Of a stretch of 64,000 bases of DNA, positions 1-13,204 are shown piece after piece; the stretch's first letter is position 1; each line of letters begins with the position of its first letter. The translations under genes and the position numbers were made by a program. The DNA is taken from contig JAFMOC010000009.1 of assembly GCA_019802505.1 (NCBI GenBank), positions 8,974,001 through 9,038,000 of the forward strand. The letters are read 5' to 3'. Under the pieces are notes generated by a model. That model was not told where the DNA came from. It searched no databases and saw only the letters and a program-made list of their open reading frames with translations. Origin of the DNA: Corydoras sp. C115. Lineage: Eukaryota > Chordata > Actinopteri > Siluriformes > Callichthyidae.

Positions 1-97
1 AGTAAAATTTAATGTATTGGTTGCTTAAAAAATAAATCTGAGGATCAGCAGTTGGAAAAAAAAGGTTCTCAATAATAAACTGCTATAAGAGTAATTA

Positions 98-421
98 TTC
101 ATTCATTCATTATCTTCCGCTTTATTCTCTATTAGGGTCATGGTGGGGTTCCCCATGCCCATCTAGGGGAGAACGTTTCGGGCGCTGGGCAGATACACCC
201 AGGACAGGGCGCCAATCTATCGCTGGGCACACACTCACACACACAGACACACTCTATATGGGGCAATTTGGAGAACTCAATTGACTTGATCCATGTTTTT
301 GGACTGTGGGAGGAAACCGGAGAACCCGGAGGAAACCCACGCGGACACGGGGAGAACATGGAAACTCCACCCAGATGGGGAATCGAACCGGGAATCCCTA
401 GCGCTGAGAGGCGAATGTGCC
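98..421 (-). mobile_element. tRNA-derived SINE, head-truncated, with target-site duplication
   Basis: Minus-strand copy of the main SINE of this window. Read on the minus strand it has the B-box-like ggttcgattcc, the conserved ctccggtttcctcccacagtc segment, a (tg)n stretch and a tail of gaatga repeats. It is flanked by a perfect 12-bp direct repeat, taagagtaatta, at 86-97 and 422-433. About 24 nt of the tRNA-like head (A box, ending gccaccgtgccgcc in other copies) are missing although the duplication is intact. This points to incomplete reverse transcription, not later deletion. Confidence 0.88.
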
Positions 422-433
422 TAAGAGTAATTA

Positions 434-1611
434 ATAGTATTTAAAATTTTATTACCGCAAATTTGTAACTACATGATCTGAATGACAGTTTAGTTCCTGT
501 CTGGTTTTCTAATGTAACCCCATCGGGCAGTGTACAAAATTTAGCACAGCACCTTGAGTCTTGGTACTGACCCTGACCCTGGCTTGGTGAGGGGAGGTGA
601 AGTGGCACTTGGCTCGGTCATGCTTAACAGGCAGAACTGCAATTTGTGTGTGTTTGTGGGGCGGGGGGGAGGGGGTGATGGCTGATGGATGAAGTTTGTA
701 TTCATTGTTCTGCAGTCAGCAACTCTATTAAGTTTGCTGGTCTCAGCAGACCAGGGAAGAGGGCACAGCTCCTGGCATGATTTTTATTTATTTTTTTGGT
801 GTATTATATGTAGTCAAATGCAGTTTTTAGTGTTAATGTAGAACTGGCAGTAGTTCAAGATGTTACGGTTGAATGAACTGTTTAAAAAAAGCGTTTTTTT
901 TTTTTTTTACCTCAAGGACACAATTAAAAAGGAAGAAGAAAAAAAAAAAGAAGCTGCATATGGCCCTCTGCAGCCACGCTGTCCCAGGGGGACAGTATGA
1001 TGTTAGAAACAGGAATACAAAGTAGGCCTTCTGCAGAGTGTGTATTCCTGGAATTTGAAAAGAACAGAAAGACTGTTCCCTGAAAATAATCACTCTTATG
1101 GTCGTGTGGAGTGGATGCGCTGGGTAATAAAATTTCTGCTCGGGGCTGGGTCGAGGAATGAGTTCAGCGCGGGTGAATAATGGTGAGGATGTGACTTTCT
1201 GGCATCCTGCGGTTGAAATGACATGAAAGATGGACACAGGCCGATTAATATGTTAAATTTAACTGTAAAATGCACCTGAATTTCTGAGAAAAAAGGAGCT
1301 TTGTCTCTGTTACAATTTTTTTTTTAAGGATGAAGGTTGTGACCTTAAAGCTATCATGTACTTTGGAGCATTAATTACTATGTAGAGTACTAGTACAATG
1401 TTTGAGACACCAACGCTTATATTGCAGTGTGTTTATGAATGCATGTCATCATCAATATGTGAATACATGAGTAGGGAATGAGTGAGTGAAATCTGGAAAT
1501 TCATTTTACGTGGCATTTGTGAATTTAACGGGTTTCAGTGAAGCAGCATTGTGTACGTAGAAGACGCAAACATGGGTATTAATGTTCCTCTATTCTTCAC
1601 TGCTCCTGTAG
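434..1611 (+). other. trim62 intron sequence (upstream of last exon)
   Basis: No coding signal seen. A short inverted motif, gctggtctcagcagaccag, sits near 738. Poly-T and poly-A runs near 890-950 produce a spurious minus-strand reading frame. Inferred to be the last intron of trim62. Confidence 0.6.
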
Positions 1612-2162
1612 TACCTGCAGCCTTAACCCTGGACCCCTCGACGGCACACCAGCGGCTAATCCTGTCTGATGACTGCACTATAGTGGCGTATGGAAACCTG
1701 CACCCTCAGCCTCTGCAAGATTCACCACGCCGCTTCGACGTGGAAGTGTCCGTGCTGGGTGCCGAGGGCTTCTGCTCGGGGGTTCACTATTGGGAGGTAA
1801 TGGTATCAGAAAAGACCCAGTGGATGATCGGCGTGGCCAACGAAACAGTGAGCCGCAAGGGCAGCATCCAGATCAGTCCGAGCCGAGGCTTCTATTGCAT
1901 AGTGATGCACGACGGCAACCAGTACAGCGCCTGCACTGAGCCATGGACCCGCCTCAATGTTAAGAGCAAGTTGGAGAAAGTGGGGGTGTATCTGGATTAC
2001 CCCAAAGGTCTGCTGGTCTTCTACAATGCTGATGATATGTCCTGGCTTTATACCTATCGAGAGAAGTTCCCTGCCAAGCTCTTCCCATATTTCAGCCCCG
2101 GTCAGAGTCACGCCAACGGAAAAAACGTGCAGCCCCTACGGATCAACACAGTGCGACTATAG
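1612..2162 (+). CDS. trim62: TRIM62 last coding exon (PRY-SPRY/B30.2 domain), partial gene
   Basis: Only the 3' terminal exon is in the window; the RING, B-box and coiled-coil exons must lie before position 1. The exon encodes about 183 residues ending at a TAG at 2160-2162. PRY-SPRY hallmarks are visible: LTLDPSTAHQRL, then GVHYWEV, then GFYCIVMHDG and VGVYLDY.KG, and a C-terminus ending FSPGQSHANGKNVQPLRI. That tail is what I recall of TRIM62 (DEAR1), a RING-type E3 ubiquitin ligase linked to epithelial polarity. The acceptor is a pyrimidine-rich run ending in AG at 1610-1611; a second AG at 1619-1620 is a near alternative, so the start may be 1612 or 1621. Reading upstream of 1612 is intron read-through and the ATG at 1551 is not a real start. 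The znf362 gene downstream on the same strand repeats the human TRIM62-ZNF362 neighbourhood and supports the call. Confidence 0.87.
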
Positions 2163-4410
2163 GATCAATATCAAGGCTTTTAAGCTCCTATAGATTTTAG
2201 ACTTTAGGTGAAAAAATAAATGATAAAGCTGAGACCCAGGCTCCAGGCATTTAAGGCTCTTCTGTTGAATATGATGTGAGGTTTGCTGGCACTGTGGCCT
2301 CATGAGAGAACATGAATAGGAAATGATATTCTTGCACACTTCAGAGTAGCCTGTTTGGGTCTTTTGTACTTTCAGTGTTGCTGGTCATTTGTAATCGCCC
2401 CGTGGCCCCTTCTCCCACCCAGCTGCTCACACACAAAGCCCTAAATGATGTCCATTCAGCCTCCAGAGGCCAGGAACTTTCTGACCTCCTTATTTTTCCT
2501 GTATGAGAGCTTTTCTGTTCTGCAGTCAGAGATGTGAAGACACAACGCTTTTGCTTCATCAGCTCTCAGCTTGGTGTGTTTGTGAAATGTCCAGTACTGT
2601 GCTGCTGTCCATTTCTTTATTTTGCGCAGGGTTTATCTTGTGCTCCTCTGGTGACTAATTACAATGAGTATATATATTTTCTGGGACTGAGTTTTTCTCT
2701 CGTGGTGATGATTATGGCACATTTTGTTCCTCAGGTGACATTTATCAACAACAAGGGGGCTGCCGGCTTGACTTTGCACTCCACCAGCAGTAACCGCAGC
2801 CCAAACATCAGGTTGCACGCACGCGTGTGAGTGTGTGTGTGTGTGTGTGTGGGGGTGGGTGTTCATCCGAGGTGACTGTGATGATTCAGTCCCTGACATC
2901 TATATTTTTTTCTTTATATTTGTGGTTCGAATGGAATATGTTACTGATGCTGAAGCTTGTTACATGTTGCTGTGGTATATATTGATACAGCACGCTTAAA
3001 TGTCTGTTTAATTTATTCCACCTGTGTTTCCTTCCAAGCTTGATCTTTATTCCGAACCCCTTTGGGTTTTCTCTTTACAGCACTGCACAGCGTGGCTGTG
3101 TTAAATGCCTGACTAGGGATTACCGCTTTAGGCCATCTATCAGCTTGAACACATCTAATGAGGCAGAAATGGCACGAGGTGCTTGTTTGATTTTGCAGTT
3201 ACCAAAGTCTGCAGTAACTTTTTATTTCTTCTTTAAAGGCGACTTAAACTGACGGTGACTTAAAATTGATTCCTGGTAAATACCTAACCTGCAGTGTTTG
3301 TGTTGTAGAATTTTCAGTGTTGAGCCAATACCTGATGGTTTTCACCATTAAAGTCTTAAATGAAAACACTGCACAATAACTGAACCGCCGCTCAGTGCAC
3401 TTTCAGATGTTCCTTCTCTTGCCCTAAAGCGATGTTGCCACTCCTGCAAGTGTAAACATTTGGTTCTCTGTGATGTCCTCTGGAGTCTGGAGTCTGATTA
3501 TGATTTTAGTTTCTTTTTGTTTGTACTTCAGGGAGCTTTTAAAATTTCATTTAATCTTTGGCTGTTTCCTCACGTCAGTCATAACCTGTCTCCATTATTG
3601 TGTAAGTTAACAGTAGACTGGAAAACATCCATCCTCTAAACAAAGGGAGGTGCAAAATCGGTGGTCCTGTGACTTTCCAGATTGAGGTAACTTAAAATAC
3701 TCCAGCTTTTTCCAACAAATTTCTTCTGACTTGAAAACAGCAGCTCAGACGGCATTGTCTTTAAACAGCGTTCAGGTCTGTTCGTCGTTCATCCAGCTCA
3801 GAGGGAAATGTGGACAGAGTCCATTTCAGAAATGCCTGCTCATGACCACTGCACATTTCATGGTTGGTTCTCTGCCTGTGGATTGAATCGGGGTTCCTGC
3901 ATGCAAACTATTCGAAATTTAACCTCCTTTGTGTATTTTAAATGGTTTATTAATATTTAGGTGCATTTTCTTTATTGTTTCCACCATTTGATTAATATCT
4001 CATGATTTGATTTCAATTCTACTAATCATGAGATTTTTATAAAAGGGGTATTTCATGTAAAGATGGATGGATGGTCTTTGTTGATCAGATATGATGGAGT
4101 AGAATTGGATTTATTGTTGCAGCAGTTAGAACATTAACCTACATGCTTCATGTTGCTTTATATTTCTATCACAGCTATGTAATTTTCATTGTACTTTTAT
4201 TGATGTTGACCAATATTTTGATTCCTTATATTTTCCTGATTTAATCATGATGACCAGAACAAGCTCTAATTACAACCTTGAACACAAGGTTTGCAAAGTT
4301 ATTGTGGTTGTGCAATAAATTGTCTGGCAATTCATCTCGACAAATATTGATGCTTTAGATTTTATTTAAGATCAAACCGTCTAATGCTGTAGCACATCTT
4401 CACAAGAGAG
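2163..4410 (+). other. trim62 3' UTR and downstream flank
   Basis: No further coding exon recognised. AATAAA motifs at 2215-2220 and 4314-4319 are candidate polyadenylation signals; which is used cannot be told. A (GT)n tract lies at 2831-2850. Reading frames in this stretch lack family features. Confidence 0.45.
2215..2220 (+). terminator. trim62: candidate proximal poly(A) signal of trim62
   Basis: AATAAA 53 nt after the trim62 stop codon. This is very close for a vertebrate gene, so a distal signal (4314-4319 or 4616-4621) may be the main one. Confidence 0.35.
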
Positions 4411-5513
4411 ACCCATTTTATTAGGTTCCAGCTGTTTTGGGACCGGTACTCAGTGGAATTTATTGATCTTACATATAGGTTTACATTTACTTTATTGAGG
4501 ATATAGGACGTAAAGTGTGACCAATAGTTTCATGTGTTTGAAAGGATGCTAATTACCGTTCTTGCACCACATGGGGGCGCAATAGTCAATAAGAACATGA
4601 CCGTTATGGATTAGAAATAAAGAGACATGCACAAACGTACAGGTTTCACAATATAAAGCATAATAATAATAATAATAACTTAGAATTCAATCAACTTTCC
4701 TCTTATTTCTTTAAGTCTGTGAGCAGAATCAAATCGCAAAACCTGAAAAGGCTGGAGTATTTGTTTTAATCTCAGATCCTCCGTGTTCTAATCAGCTCGG
4801 ATGATGTGCACACAATTTCTAACAACTGCAAGGAGTTAAATTATTTCATAGCAGAAGCAACACTTGTTAAGTTGATTGTTGGGAGATTAAGTCTTATTAC
4901 TTTGTCGTCTTATGGAAATGGGACGATCCGTTGCTGATTCAACCCTAAATGAAAGCTGGACACTTTTATTGATATTTGAACAGATTCTCCACTTTCTTTG
5001 GGTTTTTTTTTTTTTTGTTCTGTAAGTGGACCTTGTAGCTCTCCACTGTTATTGATATATTTATTTTTGTGTGTGCTCTTTGTATTAGGTGTTCATATGT
5101 CTGGGCAGTTGCTCAGTGATGTTATGTGTAAACAGGCACAACAGGGGTCTGTGCAGACTTTGCTTTGTGTGCGGGGTTTTGAAAATGTCACTTTTGTTGG
5201 ACTGTGTGATGTACTTAAGATATATCGTTCTTATTTTACATGGTTCATTATAATGATGATAAATTGGATGATTGTGCTTTTGAATGACATGCTTTTTACA
5301 CCCATCGTTGTGTATGTGCAGCGTGGTGTGTGTGTTTGCTGCTGGTGGCTCGAGAAAACAACTATGTTTTAATGTTTAATTAAATGATGGTTAAACCAAC
5401 ATTATGCCGTCCTGTTTCTTTTTTTGAGCTACAAATCTCTTTAAAATTTACAAGACCTTAAAATGAACCCAATGGACAAAGAACAAAGGAGGTGTATCTA
5501 ATAAAGTGGCCTG
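4411..5513. mobile_element. possible old non-autonomous DNA transposon with degenerate terminal inverted repeats
   Basis: The left end near 4412-4433 reads cccattttattaggttcc and the right end near 5488-5512 reads ggtgtatctaataaagtggcc. These are imperfect inverted copies. A terminal motif of the form cactttattaggtacacct is common in teleost interspersed repeats. The interior is AT-rich, and the frame at 4998-5372 shows no transposase features. It could instead be two unrelated solo ends. Confidence 0.35.
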
Positions 5514-6816
5514 TAAATATGTATTTACATTTTTTTAAATAATTTGTTCTGCTGATATTGGTGCGTTGACCCCCACAGTGCTGCACAGGTATTAATGCTG
5601 TCATATCATTTTAAATGTCTTTAATATTGTGCTTTATTGGTTTTATATTATTTAATATACAGCTTTGGATCATTGGTTTATCATTCAGTTATGTTTGCGG
5701 TTTCTGTTTAATTCTCTATTTGATTTATTCCAGATTTCCAGGGAACAGGTGGTGAAGAAAAATCCAAACATCTACATGTGTTTTAAATTTAGAAGACAAC
5801 TTGTAAAGTTGTAAGTTTGAATTCAGTCTCATTTGTTTTATTACTTTGCTAATATTTCATCATTTCACACCTTCCTTCTATATTTTAATAATGTGAAAAG
5901 TCAAGAAATGCTAGAGTAAATGTTTTATTTTAGGTCTCCCCCCCCCCCCCCCATAACATTCACTGGTGCCATTCTGGAGGCTGCCCTCAGACGGCAGGTG
6001 AAGGTGGTCCACATCTATTTTTCCTTTTCAGCTCTGATGGATTTCTTATTTTCACACTGCAGTAAACAGCAATGCCACAAGAAATCTGATAACTCTGAGG
6101 CTAATTGTACACCGTATGGTGTAGAGACATATGTGAAGCAGATGTTTGATTCTGATTGATATTGATGGAAATCCCCAAATCCGCTCCAAATGAGCTCACT
6201 GATATTGTCTAGGCCGTCCAAAGTGAATCGGTCCAATCTAAGCTTTAGTCATTTTTTGATTTTTTGGGAGTTAATGACTTTAATAAAGTTAATCCATTTA
6301 GATATGTTTTAACCCAACATTTTATGAAATTTAAGGTTGGGGAAGAATAGGTGTAGTTATGGATCGGATGGATTTAGTTAATTGCATTTGAAGCTTTGAT
6401 TACTAAGAAAGTTAGCAAAGCCAATAATTGTATTTAGTAAACCTTCTATCACAGATGATGAAATGATGCACATTATCTGACACTAATCTTCTGTCTAAAA
6501 CAAAAAAAACAGTTTTTGTTTTGTAAGCTATTTAGCAAACTCACAAAACCCACACCTGTCTTCTAGATAATGGACTAGCTGTGGGTTTAGTAAAGCTGTT
6601 TTAAAACATTGTTTGAGTGTAAATAGTATATAAATAACATTGGATTAAGTGGAATTAAGGTTCTCACCAAACCATTACTTTATAGAACTGCCATTTTATA
6701 GAACATGACATTCTCTGAGCAATTTGATCTATCCAATATTAATATTATCCATGTTACTTTACACTTAAATCTAATAAAACAAAGTTCTGTAAAGTTGATG
6801 AACCACATGCTTTTAT
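5514..6816. other. intergenic sequence, no gene seen
   Basis: AT-rich DNA with a 14-base C run at 5939-5952. I recognise no exon or repeat family here. Confidence 0.5.
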
Positions 6817-7174
6817 ATTTCATTCATTCATTCATTATCTCCCGCTTTATCCTATATTGGGGTCGTGGGGGGGGGTTTCCCCATGCCCATCCAGGGGAGA
6901 ACGTCTCGGGCGCTGGGTAGATACACCCAGGACAGGGCTCCAATCCATCGCTGGGCACACACTCACTCACACAGACACACTCTATATGGGGCAATTTTTG
7001 AGAATCCAATTGACTTGATCCATGTTTTTGGACTGTGGGAGGAAACCGGAGAACCCGGAGGAAACCCACGCAGACACGGGGAGAACATGGAAACTCCACC
7101 CAGATGGGGATTCGAACCGGGAATCCCTAGCGCTGCGAGGCGAACGTGCTAACCACTAAGCCACCGTGCCGCCT
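6817..7174 (-). mobile_element. tRNA-derived SINE, full length, TSD
   Basis: Full-length minus-strand copy running from the (attc)n tail at 6818 to the head end gccaccgtgccgcc at 7160-7173. Direct repeat tgcttttat at 6808-6816 and 7175-7183. Confidence 0.9.
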
Positions 7175-7183
7175 TGCTTTTAT

Positions 7184-8598
7184 TTATTAATTATATTAAA
7201 GTAATATAATGAAGTGTGCTTCTTGACTTGGTAAATGATTTGATATGCACAAAAGTTCTCAGTTGTAAAAATTTAAAATGTGGGGTATATGTGTGGAATT
7301 CCATTTGCATTCTGAATTCCTCTGGTTGGATAATTTCTTGAACATTCAGAAGTTGCATCGTCACGCCCTCATCACACAGGATGACTTGATTTAATGGCTT
7401 CATTTCTGAAGTTGCTGATTGTGAAGGACACTTCAGTGCCTCTGAACAATGAGCTGCGGGATGGTCTGCCTTTGCAGCCTGATTTTATTTGACTGATATT
7501 CCAGCGTTACTTGACTGCCAAATCTGTCCGGCTTTAACATTCCAACTGCACACTTTTATTTCCCTTAACTTCAGATCTTAAGTTTAACTTCATTCTCTGC
7601 CAGCACATCATTCATCACTTTTAATTTCATCACAGCAAACCTTATGAATGAAGAAGAGCTCTGCAGTTCTTATTAAAAAAGGCTTGGATTTATTTCTTCC
7701 ATGTACTTTATACCTCCTACATCACATTAGAGTGCAGTTACCTCGTATTCCATTATATCTTAAATGGAAATGCATTTGCACATTTAGTGTGTAATGAGTA
7801 TTTGTTGTTTGTTCATTTATTGTGACTTCAGCGTTTATGAATTATAATCTGTTTATAGTGGAAATGCTGCAGTCGGTAGTCAGCATGTAGTAAAACGCTT
7901 TTCCAACATTCTGATGAAAGCCCTATTTGTGTATTTCATCAAATTTACTTGCATTCATAAGTTATATTGCCATTCCACTCTGCTACATTTACATTCTGAG
8001 TGTTTAACAGATGCTGGTGTTTAACAGATGCTGGAGTCACTTAACAGAAGTCCTGTTTTCTCCCACTCGGCATTTCTTTTTTTCCTTTTTGTCTTTTTAA
8101 TACTAGTCTCACAAAAATGCCAATCATCCAAAATATTTTATTTACACATCTATACACATATATGTTTATCCATCTGCTTTTGTAGTTATGATATAAATAC
8201 TGTAGATGTCTGTACATTCCAAACAATGTTGGGTGCAGGCTGTGTGACTGTACAGTGTTTGCTGGTGAGTTATGTGCCTCTTCCAGGTTGTGTTTGTTTC
8301 TACAGGTCGGAATTCTTTGGCACAGCAGCTTCATCCACTGGCAGCTTAAAGTTTGTCCTGCATCATTCCAGGTCTGAGCTGTAATGGAGCTTCGGTAAGA
8401 AAACTGGCTCCATTATCTCCTTTAACTTCCAACGACGATTACCATCAATTGCGGTGTGCAGGGAGACCTCTAGTGTTCAATAGATAGTAGTAATTACTGC
8501 ACTAAGACCTTTGTCCAAATCTATTAATCATCAGCTAACGTCACTGATCTGAGCCTGCTCATTTATCTATTATCATTTATTAAATTTATTTTGTTATT
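7184..8598. other. intergenic sequence, no gene seen
   Basis: No splice-bounded reading frame or recognisable protein. The frame at 8028-8384 is hydrophobic but has no family resemblance that I can name. Confidence 0.5.
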
Positions 8599-8962
8599 CA
8601 TTCATTCATTCATTATCTTCCGCTTTATCCTATATTAGGGTCGTGGGGGGGTTCCCCATGCCCACCCAGGGGAGAACGTTTCGGGCGCTGGCCAGATACA
8701 CCTCTAGGACAAGGCGCCAATCTATCGCTGGGCACACACTCACTCACACAGACACGCACACATACACACTCTATATGGGGCAATTTGGAGAATTCAATTC
8801 ACCTTAATCCATGTTTTTGGACTGTGGGAGAAAACCGGAGAACCTGGACGAAACCCATGCGGACACGGAGAGAACATGGAAACTCCACCCAGATGGGGAT
8901 TCGAACCGGGAATCCCTAGTGCTGAGAGGCGAACGTGCTAACCACTAAACCACCGTGCCGCC
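8599..8962 (-). mobile_element. tRNA-derived SINE, full length, TSD
   Basis: Minus-strand copy with tail, expanded (ca) stretch near 8735-8767 and complete head. Perfect 12-bp direct repeat tattttgttatt at 8587-8598 and 8963-8974. Confidence 0.9.
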
Positions 8963-9437
8963 TATTTTGTTATTTGTAAAAGAAAAAAATTATATGAACA
9001 ATTTTATTATTTCAGATATTCTAACATGAAATTAGCTCATCTGAATATCGATCAAAGGGGATAAAATTCTTAAAATATGTATTTCATAAGAAAATAATAT
9101 TTAAAGAAATGTGTTTTTTTTTTTGTAAAAAGTCACTCATTTACTTTTGGCACAATTGGTTGGCACAACTTTTAATTTGCATAACTGTTTAAACAGCCAC
9201 TTAATATAAATTCATATATTTAAGGAGAAAAATACTCAAATTAAATGTTATGAATATTCATGCTGTAGTTATAAGTTTATGCATATTACCTACTAATAAT
9301 TTTTCAAATTAGTCAGTTTTTAAGATGCCTATCTTTTAAATTGTATACTACATAATACTCAATACAGTAAGCTAAATGTGAGATTGTTTTAGTTTTGGGA
9401 ATAATCTAAGGTTGGTAAGTAATTGGCTAGGTTTTTG

Positions 9438-9524
<87 letters not shown>
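9438..9524. repeat. compound microsatellite (CA)n(TA)n
   Basis: About 20 nt of (CA)n run directly into about 68 nt of (TA)n. Confidence 0.97.
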
Positions 9525-9528
<4 letters not shown>

Positions 9529-11538
9529 TCTGTATGTATGTATTTGAATTTAATAACCATTGTTCAAAACTGGCTTATTAGTCGCTGACCCCTGATGTAT
9601 TTATATGTAAATCTGTAAAATCGTAACAATAACATACACTCCCATAATTTCAGTACAAACTGCTTTGAAAGCTCACTATATTATCTACAGCCTGTTGCAC
9701 TGTACAAACATGTTCTATATTTTTTTTTAAAAAAAGCCAACAGACCTCTTCAAACACTGACAATTCGATAAAAAGCCTCAGGTAAAAGCTTGATGTATTT
9801 TTTTTCCCTCAGCATTCCTGCTTCATCATGTCTGGCTGAATCATTCAGCAGCTTTTCTATAGGTTTCAAATTTACCGCACAGGAACAGCCATCAAAAGGA
9901 CAAGCAAATGTTTTCATTTCATTTCATTGCTACTGACAGATGGCTCAGCTGTCTACATACAGTTTTTTTTTTTTTTCCACACGCAGCTGGAAGTTTTATC
10001 ATCACTAATATTTTACAATGTCACCACTTCTGTCTTTAATTTGTAGCACGGTTTGTAAAAGCTCCATCATGATCACAACTCTTAAAAAGCCTTTCCAACA
10101 TGTACTTCCATCTCTTTTTTACTTTATTTTTCTAAATAAGGGGGACGTGGTCAGGACCCAGTATAAGTCAATACATTACTTTAAGATTATGGACTCATGG
10201 GTGTATTTATAGTATTTAGACATTAAGTATTTTCTCATGTGAGCATGTATTTGAGTATTGTTTTTCTTTATTGTATAATTAATGTTGTCAAATTAATGAA
10301 AGAAGATCCTGTATTACATTCCCAGTTGTGGAAAACAAGGATTCTTCTTGTGCCCTATTGTTTTTTTGGGTCCCTCTTAGTATTTACCTTGAAGGAAACA
10401 TTGTCCCTCTGATTAGATAGTTTAAAATCTATAGCATATTAAGGTATTAATATAATGAACATTATCTTTTTACTTTAACACCAACATGAAATGTCTTAAG
10501 CTCTAACCTTATCTTTTCCAACCTCATCAAGTCTTTTAGATTCCACTGGTTAAATTTGTGGAAAAAACAATGTTAACTCCAGTGCAACACTGATTCTGAT
10601 GTGGTGAATCGACGAATTACAACCAGTCATAACAAGTTGTGATAAGAACATTAAATATTATTTTGCATAATACTTTAAATCACACATTGATTTTATTGGA
10701 CTCAACTTTGGTTACAGAGTGCAAACTCATGACATCACTTCATTTTCATTTTTGGCTAAGGCCCCATTATTTATGGTAGAGTTAAACCTCTCTTTAAAAT
10801 CTGCTACATCACACCCCAAGGAAAGACGGGATGTTGGGGGGGGGGGGGGGGGGAAGATATCTGAAAATAATCCAGCATGTTTCCTGAACCACTAGGATTT
10901 GAGGTTGATGGATGGAGCCATGACATCATGAAAGAAATCCAGAGGTGGAGTAAACTGATCACTGGGAACACTCGGGTACTTGGCTACACCATCTTAGATG
11001 CTCTCACACTGAGGTTCTGCATTGGTGATTACACTTACTCCCATTGGCTTTTCTGCAGATCTGTTATTGGACTTCATTTAATGCTCAAACCAGCTTTGGT
11101 GCGCATTGCTGCCACCTAGTGGGCTGGAACACAATTTCACACTTTAAGTTGCCACTGAAGTTATTTTCACAAATTCACTTGGTCTGATGGATTTTTTGTT
11201 AAGGCAGAATAAAAGTCACAAAGTAACAAAGTTACTATGCCTTCAGTATTCAGAATGCAAATTTACTTCACTGCACAAATCCAAAGATTTGCGTAGCATT
11301 ATTTGCATTACAGTGAACAATGCAGCATCACTTTTAGCATTTCCACTCACACTGTGCGTGTCAAACAATGCAGAACAGAAATAAAGAACAATTTCTCTGT
11401 GCAAAAGATCCACATCAACTGTTTTAAACATCCACTCATGGTGAAGGAACAATTTGTGGCTGTTCTGTTCAAACAAATTCCGGCATGGAATCTTAGGAAT
11501 TCCCCACTAATTGTGGGAACATGAATCCCTCTGAGTTC
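9525..11538. other. intergenic sequence downstream of trim62 and of the GPR160-like gene
   Basis: Probably holds the 3' UTR of the minus-strand GPR160-like gene at its right end. A pure G run lies at about 10836-10853. Reading frames at 10877-11119 and 11187-11384 have no family features. Near 11107 the phrase tgccacctagtgg occurs, common in degenerate fish repeats. Confidence 0.45.
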
Positions 11539-13197
11539 TTATTTACTGGGTGCCTGAGTGAGCAGATGTTTCACAATGTACATGGCCAGAGTATCAAGGT
11601 TGCTGACGAGCAAAATGTTGGTGCTGAGAACTGTGGGGAAAACACAGACCAGGAGGGCACATACCAGTCCTGCAGATAATTCCCCTCTGAGAAACGGGCC
11701 TTTCCTTTGAATCTGATGGAACTGGGTCTTTTGTGGGATGTGCACAGTACACTGAGTACCGCTCAGGAGTTTTAAAGTGCAATTGCTTGCTAGGTCTATT
11801 CTCCAGGCTGATAGCGCTGGCTTTTCATAGAGCCATGGAGGCTTGCTGTATACAGACTGTAAGCTGTGAATAGAGCAGCTGTTCTTCGTTTTATCAGAGT
11901 CAACATTGTGATTATCTGACAAACAAACTGTAGGATTAGGGCTCGTTTCAAGCACGGCTTGTTGTGTTTGCATTATAGAGAGTGCATCATTATAGGCCTT
12001 GACCGTGGGTGTATACTCCTTTGGTTGGACACATCTTGGGTTGAGTTTTGCTATTCGTAAATGTAGAATAGAGGTCAAAGCCAGCAGGAATCCAGTGGCA
12101 GGTAGAGTCCAATAGAGTTTTCTCCAAACCGGTGATGAGGCAGTAAGGATGCTTGGCAGGCACACTGAGAGCACGCTGCCTTTCTCCAAACAGGACTTGA
12201 CAATCACTTGTTCCTGCCTCCAGCTAAACCCCGCGTAGGTCCCAGACATGGCCCACAGCAGCAGACAACCAATGAAGCCCAGGGCTCTCAAAGCATTTCC
12301 ACTGTCCTCTTGGTCCTCGGTCTGCTGAGGTTCAGTCTCTGAGGTAACTTTTTCAACATCCATAAAACACACCACAGGGGATTCTTGTGCCTCCTTCATA
12401 CCCTGATTGATTGCATTTGACATCATTGACTTTCTAGATAAGAGAAGACGAACCAGCAGCTCCACAGCAACCAGTAGTGGGGTGAGCGTCAACACAGCTT
12501 CATATGCGTTACTCAGGAAAAGCATAAAGCGCAGTGCGATGACGTCAGGGGACTGGTGGAAAGACAGCGGTCTTGGAGTGGCACACCACAGGTACATCAG
12601 GAACACTACAGAGAAAAAGAAAATGATGGAATTCATGATCTAATCATCTACATCCCATTATATTAGAGACCAACAGAACATTCAACCTAACAGAATATGT
12701 TGGTGTTACCCCACTCAGGCACTGGGAGAACGTTTGTTCGCCACAACCGCAACTTAAATCCAGAAGATCTGCGCGACTGTGCTGCAGGTCAGTTTAAGGC
12801 AAAAAAAAGTAAAGAGGAGGGGGACTATTGAAAGTAGCCAATGAGAGTTTAATATTCAGTAAAAGTTAACTTTGATTGGATCCTTTGAGACCTTTATTTA
12901 CTGTTCAACCCTCTAAACTGTAGGGATCTATTCATCTAAAACAGTCCACCAGCATAACTGAACTATTCTCTACAAATGTTGGATCTGTTACTCTTAACAT
13001 CTGTGTTTACTATTGATGAAAACATCTGAGAGTCGGGATTCATACTTACTTGTGATGGAAAGGTCTGTAAAGAGTAACAGGCAACTGCAGCACAAAATGA
13101 CAGAAGAGACAGAATCTTTAAAAGCAGGCAGACAGAATATGCTGCACAACACTTTGCATCCACACAATGTGATCGTAGCCTCCAAGACTCCATCCAT
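11539..13197 (-). CDS. GPR160-like seven-transmembrane receptor candidate, two coding exons, 404 aa
   Basis: Coding exons on the minus strand: 13197-13050 and 12605-11539 (1215 nt including stop). The donor reads acaa|gtaagt; the acceptor follows ctttttctctgtag. The split codon A|TG rebuilds Met50 and the frame stays open. Predicted membrane helices: about 8-25, 30-57, 72-105, 154-176, 212-234, then two near 360-400. Between helices 3 and 4 is a polar loop rich in E, Q and S, and another long polar loop spans about 240-350. There is no DRY or NPxxY motif. The short N-terminus, the second hydrophobic segment with CCSCLLLFTDLS and the FLSNAYEAVLTLTPLLV segment remind me of GPR160, an atypical orphan GPCR, but similarity is weak by eye. 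The long second loop could also fit another multi-pass family. The gene structure is much firmer than the name. Confidence 0.72.
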
Positions 13198-13204
13198 TTT
13201 GGGG

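Noticed and set aside
1551..1611. ATG at 1551 as the start of the SPRY protein
   Set aside because: The SPRY domain is the C-terminal exon of a larger TRIM protein; sequence before the acceptor at 1610 is intron.
4998..5372. 124-residue hydrophobic frame
   Set aside because: No splice context, no homology recognised, lies in AT-rich repeat-like DNA.
10877..11119. 80-residue frame in the trim62/GPR160-like intergenic region
   Set aside because: No family features and no splice borders that would join it to a neighbour.
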